DNA of 64,000 nucleotides. Source: Halorientalis sp. LT38 (GTDB lineage Archaea > Halobacteriota > Halobacteria > Halobacteriales > Haloarculaceae). The notes beneath the pieces were generated by a model. The model was not told the DNA's origin and did not search any database. It saw only the letters and a program-made list of their open reading frames with translations. The stretch is from NCBI RefSeq assembly GCF_037031225.1, contig NZ_JAYEZN010000001.1, positions 62,001 through 126,000 of the forward strand, in the 5' to 3' direction. A program made the position numbers and the translations under genes. The stretch's first letter is position 1. The number at the start of each line of letters is the position of its first letter. Of the stretch, positions 61,506 to 64,000 are shown in pieces.

Positions 61506-62315
61506 TCACTCCAGGGGCGACTGGTGGAGGAGGTGCCCGCCGTCGACCGCGTAGTAACTGCCGGTGACGTAGTTCGCCGCGGGACTCGCCAGAAAGAGGA
61601 CCAGCGGCACGCAGTCGGCGGGCTGGCCGAACCGGTCGGCCGCCAGATCGTCGAGCAGTTGCTCGGGCAGCGATCCCCCGACCGCGCCGGCGATGCCTTC
61701 GGTCTCGATGATCCCCGGGGCGACGGTGTTCGCGCGGACGCCGAACTTCGCCCACTCGCTGGCCAGTGACTGCATCAGGTTGTGGACGCCGGCCTTCCCG
61801 GCCCCGGAGTGTGCGTGGTACGGCGCGCCGAAGACGGAGTTGGTCGCGCCCATCGAGACGATCGACCCCCCGCCGTTCTCGATCATGTGCTCGCCGACCG
61901 AGAAGGAGCAGTAGGCCGTGCCGTCGAGGATGGTTCCCACGACGGACCGCCACCCGTTGGCCGAGAGTTCCTCGGTCGGCGTGACGAAGTTCGCGCCCGC
62001 GTTGTTGACAAGGATCGTGATCTCGCCCAGTTCGTCGAGCACCGTCTCGGTCATCGCGTCGACGCGCTCCTCCTCGCGGACGTCGACCGTCGTCGCACAG
62101 GCCTGCTGGCCCCTCGCTTCGATTTCCGCCGCGACCGGTTCCAGGTGCTCCATGTCCCGGCTGGCGACCGCCACGTCCGCGCCGTGGTCGGCCATCGCCA
62201 GCGCTATCTCCTCGCCGATGCCCGTCCCCCCGCCGGTGATCAGCGCCGTCTCGCCCGCCAGCAGGTCGTCGGCGAACACGTCGGTACTGGGCGGCGTCGG
62301 ATCGAACCCTGTCAT
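61506..62315 (-). CDS. SDR oxidoreductase, 2,4-dienoyl-CoA reductase-like
   Basis: A 269-residue Rossmann-fold reductase with GGGTGIGEEIA, NNAGAN, and VAPGIIETEG. In place of the usual YxxxK it has HSGAGKAGV, as in peroxisomal 2,4-dienoyl-CoA reductases (HAGxxKA). That and the divergent acyl-CoA dehydrogenase suggest an auxiliary beta-oxidation enzyme that reduces dienoyl-CoA with NADPH. ATG 62315 has GGAGAGGAG just upstream; the longer frame to 62378 covers the promoter. Confidence 0.85.
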   Translation of the reverse strand: MTGFDPTPPSTDVFADDLLAGETALITGGGTGIGEEIALAMADHGADVAVASRDMEHLEPVAAEIEARGQQACATTVDVREEERVDAMTETVLDELGEITILVNNAGANFVTPTEELSANGWRSVVGTILDGTAYCSFSVGEHMIENGGGSIVSMGATNSVFGAPYHAHSGAGKAGVHNLMQSLASEWAKFGVRANTVAPGIIETEGIAGAVGGSLPEQLLDDLAADRFGQPADCVPLVLFLASPAANYVTGSYYAVDGGHLLHQSPLE

Positions 62316-62454
62316 CTCCTCTCCATCCCCGCAGACACACGGTAAATGCATTTCTAATTCCTTGTGATACGTTTCCACGCGACAGGCCGCGTGAACGCCG
62401 CACCAGTTCTTGACACTCGGAAACAGTTAACACACTTACTGCCGTCGCGTGCCT

Positions 62455-63591
62455 ATGATCGATTTCTCCCTGACCGAGGAGCAACGGGCCGTCCGACAGA
62501 CCGCCCGCGAGTTCGCCGAGAACGAGATCGAACCCGTGGCCCGCGAGCACGAGGAGAGCGGCGAGTGGCCCGAGGCCGTCTGGGAGACGGCCGTCGACGC
62601 CGGCCTGATCGGCGTCTCGATCCCCGAGGAGTACGGCGGCGCCGGGATGGGGCAGGTCGAGGCCTCGATCTTCGCCGAGGAGATCGCCCGCGCCGACGCC
62701 GGGATGCTCGCCGCCATCGGCACGGAGTTCGGCACGCGCATGATCGCCGAGTACGGTACCGAGGCACAGAAAGAGTGGATCCTCGAAGGCGTCTGCTCGG
62801 GCGAACTGATCGGCGCGCTCGGAAACACCGAACCTGACCACGGGAGCGACGCGGCGAGCATCGAGACTACCGCAGAGAAGGAGGGCGACGAGTACGTGAT
62901 CGACGGCGTCAAGACCTTCATCACCCACGGCGGCATCGCCGACTACGTCCTTACGATGTGCCGGACCGGCGTGGAGGGTCACGCTGGCATCTCGGCCATC
63001 ATCGTCGAGACCGACCGCGACGGGTTCGAGGTGGAGTCGGAGATCCACAAGATGGGCTGGAACGCCTCGAACACGGTCCAGCTCCGGTACGACGGCGTCC
63101 GAGTCCCCGAGGAGAACCTCGTCGGCTACGAGGACGCGGGCTTCTACCAGCTCATGGAGTTCTTCGAGGAGGAGCGGGTCGGCATCGCCGCCCAGGCGCT
63201 CGGGATCGCCCAGCGCTGTCTCGACGAGGCCGTCGAGTACGTCGGGGAAAGACGCCAGTTCGACCGGAAGATCCAGCAGTTCCAGGCCGTCCAGCACAAA
63301 GTAGCGGACATGGCGATCCAGGTCGAGAACGCCCGGCGGTTGACCTACGACGCCGCCGCGCGCATCGACCGCGGCGAGAAACCCACGAAACTCGCCAGCA
63401 TGGCCAAGCTCTACGCCTCCGAGGTCGCAGAGGCGGTGGCCAGCGACGCGATGCAACTCCACGGCGGCAACGGCTACACCCGCGACTACCCGGTCGAGCG
63501 CCAGTATCGCCACGCCAAACTCTACCAGATCGGCGAGGGGACCAGCGAGATCCAGCGCAACATCATCGCGAAAGAGCTACTGGATCTGTGA
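62455..63591 (+). CDS. Acyl-CoA dehydrogenase
   Basis: A 378-residue FAD-dependent acyl-CoA dehydrogenase, first step of beta-oxidation. It has the helical start [32 protein letters not shown] (substrate/FAD region), [47 protein letters not shown], and the C-terminal EGTSEIQR with the catalytic Glu region. Electrons pass to ETF, which could be FixAB at 51792-54316. It is divergent from the dienoyl-CoA-reductase-like SDR. Confidence 0.93.
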   Translation: MIDFSLTEEQRAVRQTAREFAENEIEPVAREHEESGEWPEAVWETAVDAGLIGVSIPEEYGGAGMGQVEASIFAEEIARADAGMLAAIGTEFGTRMIAEYGTEAQKEWILEGVCSGELIGALGNTEPDHGSDAASIETTAEKEGDEYVIDGVKTFITHGGIADYVLTMCRTGVEGHAGISAIIVETDRDGFEVESEIHKMGWNASNTVQLRYDGVRVPEENLVGYEDAGFYQLMEFFEEERVGIAAQALGIAQRCLDEAVEYVGERRQFDRKIQQFQAVQHKVADMAIQVENARRLTYDAAARIDRGEKPTKLASMAKLYASEVAEAVASDAMQLHGGNGYTRDYPVERQYRHAKLYQIGEGTSEIQRNIIAKELLDL

Positions 63592-63636
63592 CTCCCCGCA
63601 AGACAAGGATGGGTCGGAGAAAGAATATTTCAGATA

Positions 63637-63646
63637 CATTTATATA
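63637..63646 (+). promoter_or_regulatory. Strong TATA-like box in the AT-rich gap before the lipoprotein
   Basis: CATTTATATA is the best TATA match in the window. A start near 63670 would leave about 160 nt before ATG 63829. The region 63592-63828 is AT-rich for this genome. Confidence 0.5.
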
Positions 63647-63828
63647 GCAAGGTAGACAATAATAGGTATCGGTCTTTCGTCATGCTCGGGCGTCCGGCAC
63701 GAGATTGACTGATCGTAGGTATTCGATGATATACGCACATAGCGGACAGCAGGTGTACAGCGACGAGACGACGCCGCACCCGAATCGTCCCGGGGCAACG
63801 CTCGGACGGATCGGGGGATGGGTAACCG

Positions 63829-64000
63829 ATGAGTGACCGAGACTCACCGGACGGTCGGGACTCCCCGGGGGACCGGATCACGCGCCGTCGCGCGCTCCAG
63901 ACGGTCGGGGCGGGCGGTGCGCTGGCGCTGGCCGGCTGTATCCACGACGATCCGCCGTGCCGGGATCGTCACGTGGACCTCAGCACGGGGACGACCGACT
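63829..64000 (+). CDS. Tat-exported lipoprotein, N-terminal part
   Basis: The window ends after 57 codons. The n-region contains TRRRALQTVG (twin arginine), followed by a short hydrophobic stretch ALALAGC with lipobox Cys, so the protein is exported folded by Tat and anchored by a lipid, as for most haloarchaeal lipoproteins. The mature start is polar. The function lies in the missing part. Confidence 0.75.
   Translation, partial: MSDRDSPDGRDSPGDRITRRRALQTVGAGGALALAGCIHDDPPCRDRHVDLSTGTTD

Noticed and set aside
62316-62378. Longer N-terminus of the SDR protein from ATG 62378
   Set aside because: The added residues cover the probable promoter (CATTTAC) and have no homology.

Overview
The window is chromosomal DNA from a haloarchaeon (class Halobacteria). 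GC content is very high, the proteins are rich in Asp and Glu, and many genes have an archaeal TATA-like box about 25-30 bp before the start codon with no room for a leader. The gene content is plainly archaeal: pelota, NOP5/fibrillarin, L7Ae, aEF-1beta, Rpb4, L21e, type III RuBisCO, geranylgeranyl-diphosphate synthase and archaeal RNase J. The genus cannot be fixed from the sequence alone. No CRISPR array, rRNA or insertion sequence was seen. One tRNA gene, tRNA-Leu(UAG), is present.

Layout. 1-4564: a truncated gene, an HpcH-type aldolase, a metallo-beta-lactamase protein, pelota, a stress protein and PxpA. 4565-5047: tRNA-Leu with a partial copy of its own 3' end and nested inverted repeats. 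5048-13292: a membrane glycosyltransferase, MOSC, a TFB-like fragment protein, CoaD, GshA, the C/D RNP proteins (NOP5-fibrillarin), a bat-type regulator and a histidine kinase. 13534-17489: an orphan FeS/NrfD/small-membrane-protein redox module and an Mrp ATPase. 19008-23226: a thiolase, an HMG-CoA-synthase-like/DUF35 fusion and a hydroxyacyl-CoA dehydrogenase. 23276-30136: a conserved information-processing block (zinc micro-protein, aEF-1beta, L21e, Rpb4, DUF655, KsgA, MscS, HemK2-like) and a two-gene MetE system. 30182-37471: a surface-glycan or lipid-linked-sugar locus (GT39-like, GT2, DUF2304, deacetylase, flippase-like, phosphodiesterase). 37543-40662: ribose-1,5-bisphosphate isomerase, a PfkB kinase and type III RuBisCO. 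42630-44120: the L7Ae-S28e-L24e-Ndk operon. 44303-49666: an NMO-like enzyme, TmcA and small proteins. 50132-54786: a FixABCX electron-bifurcating system with a ferredoxin. 55673-61187: GltX, a metallo-beta-lactamase protein, IdsA and RNase J. 61506-63591: a dienoyl-CoA-reductase-like SDR divergent from an acyl-CoA dehydrogenase. 63829 to the end: the start of a Tat lipoprotein.

Metabolic links. The isomerase, kinase and RuBisCO supply the core of nucleoside-ribose salvage. The beta-oxidation enzymes (acyl-CoA dehydrogenase, hydroxyacyl-CoA dehydrogenase, thiolase) would deliver electrons that ETF-type FixABCX could handle. The glycan locus resembles the bacterial Arn logic: prenyl-phosphate sugar transferase, deacetylase, flippase, GT39/ArnT-like transferase. 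I regard that locus as the best candidate for an undescribed system. Other items worth attention are the HMG-CoA-synthase-like fusion without visible catalytic residues, the structured leaders of the L7Ae and RNase J genes, and the long acidic tail on L24e.
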